A stretch of DNA of 64,000 nt from Niastella sp. OAS944 (GCA_024809215.1 JANUBW010000003.1:1-64000); one strand, 5' to 3'; positions 45,131 to 55,102 are shown, counted from the first letter of the stretch. Notes: a model not told the origin generated them from the sequence alone. Numbers and translations are program-made.

Positions 45131-46897
45131 ATGTCACTTAAATTAAAACCCGCCGGAAAAGTATTTATCATCACTGCAGTAGTAGCTGCAGGTATTATCG
45201 GCGTACGCTGGTATCAGAATCAGCCTAAAGATGTAAACGGATCAATTACCGTAGGTAAAGTGGCCCTGCCCGATGCGCCGGACGCTTCTTTACAAGGTAG
45301 TGCTGTTAAACTGCCCCTGCCTGGTGATGCGCCCGCGGTGAACGGCGGTACGCAAATCACCTGGGAACGCATGGCCTGGAACAGCCAGTTCGCTGGTATG
45401 TATGCCAACGGCGGCATTCAAACTACTAAAGGTTCTTTATTTGATAAAGCACACCTCGATGTAACATATGTTCGCCAGGACGACTGTAACAAACAAATGG
45501 CCGACCTGGTAAAATTTGCCAGCGATTATAAAAGCAATCCCAACACCCCTGGTGTATTGATAACCTTCATGGGCGATGGCATGCCGGCCTTTATGACCTC
45601 GCTCGCCAAAGAGCTTGAACCTTTAGGCCCCGAATACCAACCTATTATTATACCGGTTACCCATGGTAAATCGTATGGCGAAGACCAGGTGATGGGCCCT
45701 TTGTCGTGGAAACAGGACCCAAAGAATGCAGTAGGCAAATGCGTTGCCGGTGTATTACGCGATGGCGACATCAATATTTTATTGAAATGGGCCGGCGACA
45801 ACGGACTGCAGGTAAACCCCGATGAAACCACTTACGACGGTAATGCCATCAACCTCATTGCCGCTAACGACTTTCTCGATGCGCCTAACAAGTACATCAC
45901 CGGTTATACCGAAAAAAGAAAGCTGGTGGTAAATGGAAGAACAACCGGTACCGATACAACCGTTGGTGTAGACGCTGTTGCCACCTGGACACCCGGTGAC
46001 GTAAATGTCGCCACTAAAAAGGGCGGACTGGTAACCATTGCCAGCACCAAACAATATGCATCGCAAATGAGTAATCAAACCATTGCCATTAAACGATGGG
46101 CCAATGATCACCGTACCGATATCGAGAACATGATCATTGCCCTGGCAAACGCCGGCGACCAGGTACGTTCGTTTAACGACGCCAAACAATTTGCGGCCCA
46201 GGTGAGCGCTCAATTGTATCAGGAGCAGGATGCCGCTTACTGGCTGAAATACTTCAATGGCATTGAAGAAAAAGACATCCAGGGTATTAAAGTAACACTG
46301 GGTGGTTCTGCGGTGTTCAACCTGAACGATATGGCCAACACCTATGGCTTGGGTGAAGACAGGGTAGACCGTTACAAGGCGGTGTACAACACCTTTGGTA
46401 ACCTGATGGTGAAAATGTACCCTTCCATAATGCCCGGCTTTTTACCGTATGAAAAAGCTATTGACAAATCGTTCCTGTTCAGCGTGATCTCGAACCACCC
46501 CGAACTGTTACAGGGCAAGGCTATTGAAACAAAGTATGCCGAACAGATCACCAGTGCCGTATCTAGCAAATCATATGCGATACAGTTTGAGACCGGTTCC
46601 ACCACTATCTTACCAGCCTCCTACCGGATGCTCGATGAGATCTTTGAATCGGCCGTTGTAGCCGAAGGCTTGAAACTGGGCGTGTATGGCCATACTGATA
46701 ATAAAGGTAGCAACAACGTAAACGTACCGCTTTCACAAAAGCGCGCCGAAAGCGTAAGAAGCTACCTGCTAAGAAAAGGCTTGAAAGAAAATCAGATCGA
46801 AGCCAAAGGTTATGGCGCTGAAAAACCCGTAGCCGATAACAACAATGAAGCCGGCCGTTGCAGGAACAGACGTGTTGAGATCGTACTGGGTGAGTAA
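45131..46897 (+). CDS. solute-binding protein fused to OmpA peptidoglycan-binding domain
   Basis: A 588-residue protein. A single N-terminal membrane helix (about 9-26) anchors it in the inner membrane. Residues 50-440 resemble a periplasmic substrate-binding protein of the nitrate/taurine/phosphate type (VLITFMGDGMPAFMTSLAKEL, NAINLIAANDFLDAPNKYITGY). Residues about 480-588 form an OmpA C-terminal domain with GVYGHTDNKGSNNVNVPLSQKRAESV and GRCRNRRVEI, including the Asp and Arg that hold diaminopimelate in this family. The fusion would tether the binding domain to the cell wall next to the ABC permease encoded downstream. The substrate is unknown. Confidence 0.88.
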   Translation: MSLKLKPAGKVFIITAVVAAGIIGVRWYQNQPKDVNGSITVGKVALPDAPDASLQGSAVKLPLPGDAPAVNGGTQITWERMAWNSQFAGMYANGGIQTTKGSLFDKAHLDVTYVRQDDCNKQMADLVKFASDYKSNPNTPGVLITFMGDGMPAFMTSLAKELEPLGPEYQPIIIPVTHGKSYGEDQVMGPLSWKQDPKNAVGKCVAGVLRDGDINILLKWAGDNGLQVNPDETTYDGNAINLIAANDFLDAPNKYITGYTEKRKLVVNGRTTGTDTTVGVDAVATWTPGDVNVATKKGGLVTIASTKQYASQMSNQTIAIKRWANDHRTDIENMIIALANAGDQVRSFNDAKQFAAQVSAQLYQEQDAAYWLKYFNGIEEKDIQGIKVTLGGSAVFNLNDMANTYGLGEDRVDRYKAVYNTFGNLMVKMYPSIMPGFLPYEKAIDKSFLFSVISNHPELLQGKAIETKYAEQITSAVSSKSYAIQFETGSTTILPASYRMLDEIFESAVVAEGLKLGVYGHTDNKGSNNVNVPLSQKRAESVRSYLLRKGLKENQIEAKGYGAEKPVADNNNEAGRCRNRRVEIVLGE

Positions 46898-46982
46898 TAC
46901 AAATAGCTATCGGTATCACAATAGCCGTGTTGTGGAGTTGCAGCCACAACGCAGCTTTCTTCAAAGACCAACGAACAACTAA

Positions 46983-47765
46983 ATGAAAAAGATCTTTCAA
47001 CCATTTGCAACCATCAACCGGCAAACCATTTTAACTATGGTGGCCATGCAGGTGGTGATAACATTAATGCTATGGCATACGCTGTGCACCGGACTAATAC
47101 CCAAACCCACAAAGGTAGCCGCCGCCTTTGTTCAACTGCTGGGGAGCAAACTGCTTTTGGACAATATACTGGTAAGCCTGCTGCTTACCTTAAAGGCTAT
47201 GCTGTACTCGATAATAATCACCCTGTTGTTTGCTTATTTATCAGTACTGCCTTTTTTTAAAAGCGTGGCGCAATTCATTGTGAAATGCCGTTACCTTACC
47301 CTTACCGGTTTGATATTCATTTTCACGCTGCTAACCAACGACGGCAGTGGGTTAAAGTTATCGTTATTGGTGTTTGGCATTGTGCCCTTCTTTGTAACCT
47401 CGTTCCTGGCGGTAATTGTACAAATTGATCAACAGGAATATGAGTTATGCAAAACATTGGGTTATAATAACTGGCAAACATTATACGAAGTGATCATCAT
47501 AGGCAAGGCCGACCAGGTGTTTGAGATCCTACGGCAGAACTTTGCCATCAGCTGGTTAATGATCACCATGGTAGAGGGCCTTAGCATGAGCGAAGGCGGT
47601 ATTGGCACCTTACTGATAAAATACAACAAGTACAACGATCTTACTAATGTACTGGCACTGCAGCTGGTGATCTTTATTATTGGTTTATTGTTCGATTATT
47701 TACTGGGCGCCGTGCGCCAATGGTTGTTTCCCTATAGCAGATTAAAAAAAGCGAAAGCATTATGA
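46983..47765 (+). CDS. ABC transporter permease, NitT/TauT-like
   Basis: A 260-residue inner-membrane permease with about six helices. The cytoplasmic EAA loop is present in a variant form (EYELCKTLGYNNWQTLYEVIIIGKADQVFEILRQ), where the usual proline is absent. Resemblance is to SsuC/TauC/NrtB-type permeases that import anions or small organic acids. It starts 85 bases after the binding-protein gene and overlaps the ATPase gene by four bases. The altered loop may mean a function other than simple import. Confidence 0.88.
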   Translation: MKKIFQPFATINRQTILTMVAMQVVITLMLWHTLCTGLIPKPTKVAAAFVQLLGSKLLLDNILVSLLLTLKAMLYSIIITLLFAYLSVLPFFKSVAQFIVKCRYLTLTGLIFIFTLLTNDGSGLKLSLLVFGIVPFFVTSFLAVIVQIDQQEYELCKTLGYNNWQTLYEVIIIGKADQVFEILRQNFAISWLMITMVEGLSMSEGGIGTLLIKYNKYNDLTNVLALQLVIFIIGLLFDYLLGAVRQWLFPYSRLKKAKAL

Positions 47766-48553
47766 CAGAACATGTAAAAGCAGAAGTGGTGCTGCAGGCA
47801 ACAAACCTTCAGCTTACCTACGACAGGCCCATTCTGCGCGATATAAATTTTTGTATCAGGAATATTGTGCGCCCCGGTTTATCGCAGGGACAGGTGGTTA
47901 GCCTTGTGGGCCGAAGCGGTATTGGCAAAACGCAGTTGATCAAAATAGTATCGGGTTTGCAACAACCTACTGCCGGCCGCGTAACCATCTACAACAACAA
48001 ACCGGTAAAGGCCGGCGATATGGGTGTTATATTCCAAAACTATTACCTGTTTGAGTGGCGCACCGTGTATCAATCATTGATGCTGGCCGCTAAAAAGAAC
48101 AGCAAATTGTTTGCAATGGAAAAACAGATCATTGAACAATATGCCGAACAGTTTCAGTTAACGGGCCACCTGAACTTATACCCGCAGCAGTTATCGGGTG
48201 GTCAGCGCCAGCGGGTAAGCATTATACAGCAGCTGTTAAAAGGCTCCGACTTTATTTTGCTCGATGAACCATTCAGCGGCCTCGATGTATGTATGCTTGA
48301 TAAAGCCGTAGCGTTGTTACAGCAGGTTTCGTTATCAGATGAGTTGAAAACGCTTATCATTGTTTCGCACGATATTGAAACAAGCGTAGCCATTTCCGAC
48401 ACGGTATATATACTGGGTGCCGAACCCGGTAAAGCAGGCGCTACCATTAAGAAGGAAATAGATCTTATTGAAAGGGACCTGGCGTGGGTGAAGGATATCA
48501 GGCGGGAGAAAAGATTTTTAGAGACCATTGAGGAAATCAAGAGAGAGTTGTAA
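47762..48553 (+). CDS. ABC transporter ATP-binding protein, NitT/TauT-like
   Basis: A 263-residue ATPase with all hallmark motifs: Walker A GRSGIGKT, Q loop VIFQNYYLF, signature LSGGQRQR, Walker B FILLDEP, and the switch histidine in IIVSHD. The alignment with SsuB/TauB is full length with a somewhat long C-terminal helix. It overlaps the permease stop by 4 bases and closes the operon; a bidirectional hairpin follows. Confidence 0.93.
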   Translation: MTEHVKAEVVLQATNLQLTYDRPILRDINFCIRNIVRPGLSQGQVVSLVGRSGIGKTQLIKIVSGLQQPTAGRVTIYNNKPVKAGDMGVIFQNYYLFEWRTVYQSLMLAAKKNSKLFAMEKQIIEQYAEQFQLTGHLNLYPQQLSGGQRQRVSIIQQLLKGSDFILLDEPFSGLDVCMLDKAVALLQQVSLSDELKTLIIVSHDIETSVAISDTVYILGAEPGKAGATIKKEIDLIERDLAWVKDIRREKRFLETIEEIKREL

Positions 48554-48561
48554 TACAAAAT

Positions 48562-48595
48562 AGGCGTGCCACACGTTGGAACCGTGACACGCCTT
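48562..48595. terminator. operon-end hairpin
   Basis: AGGCGTGCCAC / GTGACACGCCT, an 11-bp stem with one mismatch and an 11-base loop, lies 8 bases after the ATPase stop. The T-tract is short (TTTATA). Confidence 0.65.
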
Positions 48596-48600
48596 TATAG

Positions 48601-48676
48601 CTTGACGAGTTAACGAGTTGACGAGTTAACGAGGAATACAACTTAACAACTGAACAACTCAATAAACTGAATAACT
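48601..48676. repeat. word repeats between convergent genes
   Basis: GACGAGTTAACGAGTTGACGA words (48603-48634) are followed by AACTGAACAACTC and AATAAACTGAATAACT words (48645-48676), the same two families as in the element at 22916-23217, again between convergent genes. Confidence 0.7.
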
Positions 48677-48677
48677 T

Positions 48678-49196
48678 TTATATCCCAAACCGCCAACCGG
48701 CCTTAAACCCAACCCATGAAGCGAAACCGCCGTTGCGAACGAAACCATCAAAGGCTACGCCCATTTCAAATGGGCCAAGCTTTACTCCACCGCCCACATC
48801 GGCAGAAAAACGAGAGGAAGTAGAACTGGTTGTCTTATCTTTTATTTGACCAATACCCGCATCTGTATGAACGAACAATAAATTAGTTGGTAAAAAATAT
48901 TTGCGCACCCCTACTTTCATGGGAACATAGGTAATGTTACCCAGGTCCTTCGATGGAGAATTAAACACCATATAGCCAACCGTACCGGTAAGGAAAGTTT
49001 TCTTGCCAACCTTAACGCCGGCCCCGCCCTCGGCCCCTGCACCATAGTTATAATCGGCTTTAAAACTATTCTGCACCGGGCTGGCATACTGGCCATGCGC
49101 AAATGCAAAGAATATTTTCTGCGCCTGCACACCACTGCACAAGCCGGCAATGATCAATATTGCCATTACCATTAAAGAGCGAATACCATATTTCAT
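48678..49196 (-). CDS. outer-membrane beta-barrel protein
   Basis: A 172-residue secreted protein. The signal peptide ends near ...CSGVQAQ (about 26). The mature part has alternating beta strands with glycine-rich turns (GAGAEGGAGVKVGKKTFLTGTVGYMVF) and ends in a strand finishing GWRFGI, as in small 8-strand barrels. Function unknown. A promoter should lie in the 320-base gap before the DUF2723 gene. Confidence 0.65.
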   Translation of the reverse strand: MKYGIRSLMVMAILIIAGLCSGVQAQKIFFAFAHGQYASPVQNSFKADYNYGAGAEGGAGVKVGKKTFLTGTVGYMVFNSPSKDLGNITYVPMKVGVRKYFLPTNLLFVHTDAGIGQIKDKTTSSTSSRFSADVGGGVKLGPFEMGVAFDGFVRNGGFASWVGFKAGWRFGI

Positions 49197-49516
49197 ATTG
49201 GCTGGTTGTATTATAACAGCGTTGAAAAATTTATGCCATTCTAAACAAGCTCCATGGCTGTTTATTCACATATATCTGCATTGTAATACAAGATAGCTTT
49301 TGCCTAAAGGCCTCACCAACAATTAACGTTTCTATAGGATATGAATACGCTCCCGAAAATGAAATTGGAGAAATATAGCCGAATTTTAAGATTCTGTTAG
49401 AATATCAATCTTCCCGAAAGTTTAACATGCTGATAAAGATAGGCACTCTGTAATAAAACCAGCAAGGGCAAAGGGATTAAAGTAGTTATTTCTCTGTGAA
49501 CTTTAAATCCAACACA
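49197..49516. other. intergenic region, promoters of divergent genes
   Basis: It separates divergent genes and should hold two promoters. I see no repeat, hairpin or ORF worth naming. Confidence 0.4.
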
Positions 49517-52500
49517 ATGAACTTCAACAAAGTGAACAACCTGGCGGGCTTTGCGGTATGCGCTATTGCCTGTACCGTTTACCTGCTTACCATGGAACGC
49601 ACCGTTAGTTTATGGGATTGCGGTGAATTTATTTCTACAGCTTACACAATGGGTATTCCCCACCCGCCCGGCGCGCCCCTGTTTATCCTGATAGCCCGGT
49701 TTTTTATTATTCTGTTTGGGAACAACCCGGCCACCGTGGCCATTGCCGTAAACAGTATGAGCGCCATTGTAAGTGCGTTAACCATATTGTTCCTGTTTTG
49801 GACCATAACCCATTTTGCCCGCAAGCTTATTCAAAAGAACGATGAACCGCTAAGCCGGCAATCTATTTTTCTTATCATCAGCGCGGGCACTGTAGGCGCC
49901 CTGGCTTACACCTTCTCCGATTCATTTTGGTTCAGCGCAGTTGAAGGCGAAGTGTATGCACTTTCTTCTTTCTTTACCGCCCTGGTATTTTGGGCCATAC
50001 TGAAATGGGAACAACAAAGCCACAAACCCGGGGCCGACAAATGGCTAATATTCATCTTCTACATGATGGGCCTTTCAATAGGCGTTCACCTGTTGAACCT
50101 GCTTACCATACCAGCCATTATAATGGTTTATTATTTCAAACGATTCAAAGTAACAAGGCTCAATACGGTCTTTGCTTTTCTTATCGGTTGCGCCATCACC
50201 GGTTTTATTCAAAAATTCATTATTCAATACACTATAAAAGGCGCCGGCGCATTCGATATTTACTTTGTAAACGAATTGGGTATGCCCTTTTTTGTTGGCT
50301 TTACCTTCTTCTTTATTCTTATTGCAGCCGGTATTGCTTACGGCATCAGGCTTGCCAATAAAAGAAAACTGCATTATGCAAAACTGGGTTTATGGAGCAG
50401 CGCCTTTATGTTACTGGGCTATTCAACGTACCTAACCACCATGATACGTTCAAATGCCAACCCCGGTGTTGATATGTACAATATTGATAACCCCATTAAC
50501 CTTGAAGGTTATTTAAGCCGTGAGAAGTATGGCGACTGGCCAATTGCATACGGTCCTGATTTTACCGACAAAGCACCTTTTGTAAAAACCGGCGATCAAT
50601 ATGTAAGGGGAAAAGACAAATACGAAATAAGCGGCTCACGTTATAAACAGGATTGGGGCAATACACCTTCCTCGCATTTATTCCCGCGCATGTACGACGA
50701 AAGTAACGATCGCGGGCAGGTTGATTGTTATCGCCAGTTTGCAGGGCTTGGCCCCGACGATTCGCCAACCATGGGCGATAACCTGAAATACTTTATGAAG
50801 TACCAGGCCGGCTGGATGTACATGCGTTACTTTATGTGGAACTTTGCCGGCCGGCAAAACGATTTGCAGGGATTTGGCAACCCACGCGATAGTAATTTCA
50901 TCAGCGGCATTTCATTTATTGATAATGCCATGTACGGCAACCAGCAAAAATTGCCCGATAGCGCCCATGTAGCAAACAAAGCATTCAACCGCTTATATAT
51001 GCTGCCCTTGTTATTGGGTGTTGCCGGACTACTATTCCAGTTAAAACGCAACCGCCGCGACTTGCTGGTAAATGGCTTATTGTTCTTTTGTACCGGGCTG
51101 GCCATTGTATTCTATTTGAACCAGGCCGGTTATCAGCCACGCGAACGCGACTATGCCTTTGTGGGCTCCTTCTATGCGTTCGCTATCTGGATAGGCCTTG
51201 GTGTATTATGGACCAAACAAGTGTTTGAGAAAATAACCAAAGCTTCGGTGGCTACCTATGCAGCAAGTGCATTATGTTTATTGGCGGTACCGGTATTAAT
51301 GGCGCAGCAGGAATGGGACGATCATGACCGCAGCCAAAAAACACTGGCGCTTGACCTTGCTAAGAATTACCTGGAAAGTTGTCCGCCCAATGCTATTTTA
51401 TTTACCGCCGAAGACAATGACTCTTACGGTTTATGGTATGCCCAGGAAGTAGAAGGCATTCGAAAAGATGTGCGCGTAGTAGTGAGCACGCTGTTAGGTA
51501 CCGACTGGAGTATTGATCAGTTGCGATATAAAGTAAATGACAGCGATCCGTTCAATGTAGTATTCACGCCTGAACAGGTGGCAGGCGACCGCCTTAATGT
51601 TGTTTATTATAATAAAATGCCGGGTTTTGAAGCCGATAAATACTACGACCTGCACGATATACTTAAGAATGTAATTGCCAGCGACGACCCACGCTATACC
51701 ACCACCTCAGAAGATGGCGATGTATATCATTTATACCCCACACAAAAATTCAGCGTACCTGTTGACAAAAAAGTGGTGACGGCCAATGGCACCGTCAATG
51801 CCAATGATAATGTTGTTGATTCAATACATATTGACCTAAGCGGTAAAAACTTCATCTTTAAGAACGACCTCGCCATACTGGCGGTTATTGCCGGCAACCA
51901 GTGGAAACGGCCTGTTTGTTTTACCAACAATAGCACGGCGCAGGACGTTGGGCTTGATAAATACACCCGCTTAAATGGGCTCACCTATCAATTGGTACCT
52001 GTTGAAAACACCAACAATGCCGGCATTAATACCGACCTGGCCTATAAGAATATTATGCAGAAGTTTGATTATGGCCATGCGAATAAAAAAGGGGTTTACT
52101 TTGATGAAGAGAACCGTCGCCGGATAAATACCATTAAACTCGCGCATGCACAGGTAGCACGCGGTCTTGCGCTTGCCGGCAGAAAAGAAGAGGCGCGTAA
52201 AGTTTTACATCGTTTTGACGACGAGGTTAGCCAGGCCAATATTCCATATGGCTTTACCAGCAACCGTGGTAATATGCATAATATTTTCTCGCTTCAATTC
52301 CTTGAATCCTGTTACCAGGCAGAGGACCTTACACTTGCCAATAAAGTAGCCGCTTCTATTAAAAAAGACCTGCAACAGCAAATGCGTTATTATCAAACCC
52401 TTGGCAATACCAGTTATACCCAGGAGCAGTTGGTGAACAATGCCTATATGCTTTTACAGGGTCAGGAAGGAGATCTATCGTACAGGCAAACCGCCTTTGC

Positions 52501-52585
52501 GCAGGATATACTTTCAAGTTATCAGTTATTGCAGCAACTGGCGAAATGGGAACAGGAGTTCGCGCCAAAGAAAGGATCATTATAA
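49517..52585 (+). CDS. DUF2723 membrane glycosyltransferase
   Basis: A 1022-residue inner-membrane protein from the ATG at 49517; a GTG seven codons earlier is possible. The N-terminal half has about ten membrane helices with the catalytic-loop motif TMERTVSLWDCGEFISTAYTMGIPHPPGAPL; the acidic residues there are typical of GT-C enzymes. DUF2723 is related to the TMEM260-type O-mannosyltransferases, so transfer of a lipid-linked sugar to secreted proteins is likely. The C-terminal 450 residues are soluble and periplasmic, with an NNAILFTAEDNDSYGLWY-like segment. It stands alone and has its own terminator. Confidence 0.9.
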   Translation: MNFNKVNNLAGFAVCAIACTVYLLTMERTVSLWDCGEFISTAYTMGIPHPPGAPLFILIARFFIILFGNNPATVAIAVNSMSAIVSALTILFLFWTITHFARKLIQKNDEPLSRQSIFLIISAGTVGALAYTFSDSFWFSAVEGEVYALSSFFTALVFWAILKWEQQSHKPGADKWLIFIFYMMGLSIGVHLLNLLTIPAIIMVYYFKRFKVTRLNTVFAFLIGCAITGFIQKFIIQYTIKGAGAFDIYFVNELGMPFFVGFTFFFILIAAGIAYGIRLANKRKLHYAKLGLWSSAFMLLGYSTYLTTMIRSNANPGVDMYNIDNPINLEGYLSREKYGDWPIAYGPDFTDKAPFVKTGDQYVRGKDKYEISGSRYKQDWGNTPSSHLFPRMYDESNDRGQVDCYRQFAGLGPDDSPTMGDNLKYFMKYQAGWMYMRYFMWNFAGRQNDLQGFGNPRDSNFISGISFIDNAMYGNQQKLPDSAHVANKAFNRLYMLPLLLGVAGLLFQLKRNRRDLLVNGLLFFCTGLAIVFYLNQAGYQPRERDYAFVGSFYAFAIWIGLGVLWTKQVFEKITKASVATYAASALCLLAVPVLMAQQEWDDHDRSQKTLALDLAKNYLESCPPNAILFTAEDNDSYGLWYAQEVEGIRKDVRVVVSTLLGTDWSIDQLRYKVNDSDPFNVVFTPEQVAGDRLNVVYYNKMPGFEADKYYDLHDILKNVIASDDPRYTTTSEDGDVYHLYPTQKFSVPVDKKVVTANGTVNANDNVVDSIHIDLSGKNFIFKNDLAILAVIAGNQWKRPVCFTNNSTAQDVGLDKYTRLNGLTYQLVPVENTNNAGINTDLAYKNIMQKFDYGHANKKGVYFDEENRRRINTIKLAHAQVARGLALAGRKEEARKVLHRFDDEVSQANIPYGFTSNRGNMHNIFSLQFLESCYQAEDLTLANKVAASIKKDLQQQMRYYQTLGNTSYTQEQLVNNAYMLLQGQEGDLSYRQTAFAQDILSSYQLLQQLAKWEQEFAPKKGSL

Positions 52586-52588
52586 ATA

Positions 52589-52618
52589 AAGGGTCCGCCA
52601 ATAAACCGGCGGACCCTT
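52589..52618. terminator. DUF2723 gene terminator
   Basis: AAGGGTCCGCC / GGCGGACCCTT, a perfect 11-bp stem with an 8-base loop, directly after the stop; it can also serve the convergent lipoprotein gene. Confidence 0.75.
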
Positions 52619-52648
52619 ACTATTCACAAACCTTCCAGAAAACATCGA

Positions 52649-53107
52649 TTAATATCTGCTGAACCTGTAACGACCAATATAGCCGTTGGCATAGTTGGTA
52701 CCTACAAATGAATTTATACCTACACTTACATTATCAAAGTACATATCAACGGCATCTTCGCCATAGTAATCAGAAACATGAATTGACAGATCGTAGTGCG
52801 AATTGGTAACATAAACACCATACTCATCATAGTAACCGGTGCTTATTTTAGTCATGCTCCAATTACCTTCAAGGGTAACTCCGTTCTCTACGTATTTAGC
52901 CCTACCGTTGTTATAGAAAGTAAACACACCATTTTCTACACCGGTGTTAACAGTGTACCAGCCGTATTTGTCTTTATGAGCGGCATCGGTAAGTACCCAG
53001 CTGCCGTTTATGTTGGGTTGAATATCTACATTAACTACTACTTTAGAACAGCTGGCAAAAGAAACAATGGCAATAAATAAAAAGGTTAAGCGTAAAATAG
53101 GTTTCAT
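52649..53107 (-). CDS. small lipoprotein, unknown function
   Basis: A 152-residue protein from the ATG at 53107, with a lipoprotein signal ending in the lipobox FASC. The mature part is beta-rich (GSWVLTDAAHKDKYGWYTVNTG, GRAKYVENGVTLEGNWSM) and looks like a lipocalin-like fold of the kind common in Bacteroidota lipoproteins, with a tyrosine-rich end. No specific role can be assigned. Confidence 0.7.
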   Translation of the reverse strand: MKPILRLTFLFIAIVSFASCSKVVVNVDIQPNINGSWVLTDAAHKDKYGWYTVNTGVENGVFTFYNNGRAKYVENGVTLEGNWSMTKISTGYYDEYGVYVTNSHYDLSIHVSDYYGEDAVDMYFDNVSVGINSFVGTNYANGYIGRYRFSRY

Positions 53108-53280
53108 GACCGGTGTTTTTAAAGTGAATAAAGAGTGGTCGTATATATGATGGCGCACGGTGCAGTTAGTTTATTCATGGTTCACTTGAACCAGGTCATT
53201 TGTGAGATCGTTAACTTGGGGTTCATATTTCTTTAACAATCCACCCTTTTCTATTTAATTTGCATTGTTAAAATTTACAA

Positions 53281-53868
53281 ATGCGCCACCAATACCTACT
53301 TATTGCTACCCTAAGCATCCTGCTAGCCGCCTGTGGAACCAAATACAAGAACCCGCATATTGAAATACAAACCAAGCTCGGCGATATTGAAGTGGAGTTA
53401 TATCCCGACCAGGCGCCTAAAACCGTACATGCTTTTCTTTCTTATGTAAAAGCCGGTTATTACAATAAAAGTTCTTTCTATCGCGTGCTCAACGACGACA
53501 ACCAGCCTTCCAATGCCTCTAAGGCCGAACTGATACAAGGTGGTATTTATAAATCGAACCCCAAAGTGCACGACACGCTTACCGGCATACCACACGAAAC
53601 CACCGAGCAAACCCATTTGCAACATAAAAAAGGCACCATTTCATTGGCGCGCTTAGCTCCGGGCACCGCTACCAGTGAGTTCTTTATTTGTATTGCCGAC
53701 CAGCCAGGCTTTGATTTTGGCGGTGAGAACAATGCCGACAAACAAGGCTATGCCGCTTTTGGCAAAGTGGTAAAAGGCATGGATATCGTATTCAAGATCT
53801 ATAACCAGTCGGAAAATAACCAGTCATTCGACCCACCGGTACCTATTTACAATATCATTCAGTTATAA
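53281..53868 (+). CDS. cyclophilin-type peptidyl-prolyl isomerase lipoprotein
   Basis: A 195-residue lipoprotein with the lipobox LLAAC (Cys19). The cyclophilin domain starts at HIEIQTKLGDIEVELYPDQAPKTV; the core motif FFICIADQPGFDFGG and the closing FGKVVKGMDIVFKI are present. The usual catalytic arginine is represented by Arg in FYRVLND. It assists folding of exported proteins in the periplasm. The PhyH gene follows after 8 bases, so the two are probably co-transcribed. Confidence 0.92.
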   Translation: MRHQYLLIATLSILLAACGTKYKNPHIEIQTKLGDIEVELYPDQAPKTVHAFLSYVKAGYYNKSSFYRVLNDDNQPSNASKAELIQGGIYKSNPKVHDTLTGIPHETTEQTHLQHKKGTISLARLAPGTATSEFFICIADQPGFDFGGENNADKQGYAAFGKVVKGMDIVFKIYNQSENNQSFDPPVPIYNIIQL

Positions 53869-53876
53869 CCGCACCT

Positions 53877-54593
53877 ATGAACCTGCATAAAACGGGATTT
53901 ACGATCATTGACAATGTATTTACTTCAGAAGAGGTGGCCGCTATTATTGACACCATCAATAGAATAGATACCAGCGGCCCCGCCTTTCGCAAAACCAGTG
54001 ATCTGTTTGCCATCAGGCGGTTTTTAAAAGAAGTGCCTGCAATAAGTTCGCTCGTATTTAACAGCCGGTTACGGTCTGTAATAGATCAGCTGTTTGGCCC
54101 CGACTATTTCCTGGTAAAATCAATATACTTCGATAAACCCGAACAATCGAACTGGTTTGTGGCATATCACCAGGACCTTACTATTTCAGTAAACGAGAAA
54201 AAACAGGTGGCAGGCTTTGAACAGTGGACGGTTAAGAACGATCAGTTTGCGGTGCAGCCGCCGGTGGCGTTGCTGGAGAACATCTTCACCATCAGAATTC
54301 ACCTCGATGATACCGACGAAAACAATGGCGCCCTGAAAATAGTGCCTGGTTCGCACCGTAAAGGCATTTACCGGCCCGAAACCATTGACTGGAACAAAGA
54401 ACAGGAAGTGGTTTGCAAAGTGCAAAGCGGCGGTATTATGATCATGCAGCCTCTGCTGCTTCACGCCTCAAACAGGACCACGAACAATAATAAAAGAAGA
54501 GTGATACACCTTGAATTCAGCAACCAGTTGCTGCCAGGTGAGCTGCAATGGGCCGAATACCTTCCATTGAACAATTTTGCAGCAACTTCGTAA
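53877..54593 (+). CDS. phytanoyl-CoA dioxygenase (PhyH) family protein
   Basis: A 238-residue non-haem Fe(II)/2-oxoglutarate oxygenase. The iron ligands are His98 and Asp100 (AYHQDL) and probably His196 (LLLHASNRT); an arginine ten to fifteen residues later (KRRVIHLEFS) should bind 2-oxoglutarate. Length is at the lower end of the family. Members hydroxylate lipids, amino acids or natural products; the substrate here is unknown. Confidence 0.88.
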   Translation: MNLHKTGFTIIDNVFTSEEVAAIIDTINRIDTSGPAFRKTSDLFAIRRFLKEVPAISSLVFNSRLRSVIDQLFGPDYFLVKSIYFDKPEQSNWFVAYHQDLTISVNEKKQVAGFEQWTVKNDQFAVQPPVALLENIFTIRIHLDDTDENNGALKIVPGSHRKGIYRPETIDWNKEQEVVCKVQSGGIMIMQPLLLHASNRTTNNNKRRVIHLEFSNQLLPGELQWAEYLPLNNFAATS

Positions 54594-54895
54594 ATGCTGT
54601 AAACCGAAAGTAATAAACGGGTTTTCCATAAAGAAAATAAATATTTAAGGAAAGCGGCGGCAAACACTTGCACCATTAAAATTTGCTTGCCACTTTTGTG
54701 CAGCACCGACATCAAGTATACCTTGCACATTTAACTGCCCGAATCTGTTTCCAATTTCCTTACGCACATTTGACTTACTGTTCAATTCCGATTTCTCAGA
54801 AGTAACCATTATTTCAGTACTGGTATGTTATTAGTATGCCCCGATAGGTAGATCCGAATTTATCATTCATTCATATATAAAATTCACCGTACCAA
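54594..54895. other. intergenic region without visible features
   Basis: I see no repeat, hairpin or ORF of note in these 302 bases. Confidence 0.4.
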
Positions 54896-55102
54896 ATGAA
54901 AATTTTCTATCTGCTTTTGGAACTGGCATGTATTGTCATTACCTGTGTTGTAAGCGCCCTTATGTATTTGAAAGGCGAGTATAATTTATCGAGCCTGCTT
55001 ATTCTCACTTCCCTTATCTCACTCACTTTGTGGGTAAAACAAAACGGATTGCTTGAAGATAAAAAAGTGACTAACGATGCAAGCCCTCAAAAAGCGCTGT
55101 GA
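54896..55102 (+). CDS. small two-helix membrane protein
   Basis: A 68-residue ORF with two membrane helices (5-24 and 32-50) and a short polar tail. No family recognised. It is supported only by clean hydrophobic segmentation and the absence of competitors. Confidence 0.45.
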   Translation: MKIFYLLLELACIVITCVVSALMYLKGEYNLSSLLILTSLISLTLWVKQNGLLEDKKVTNDASPQKAL

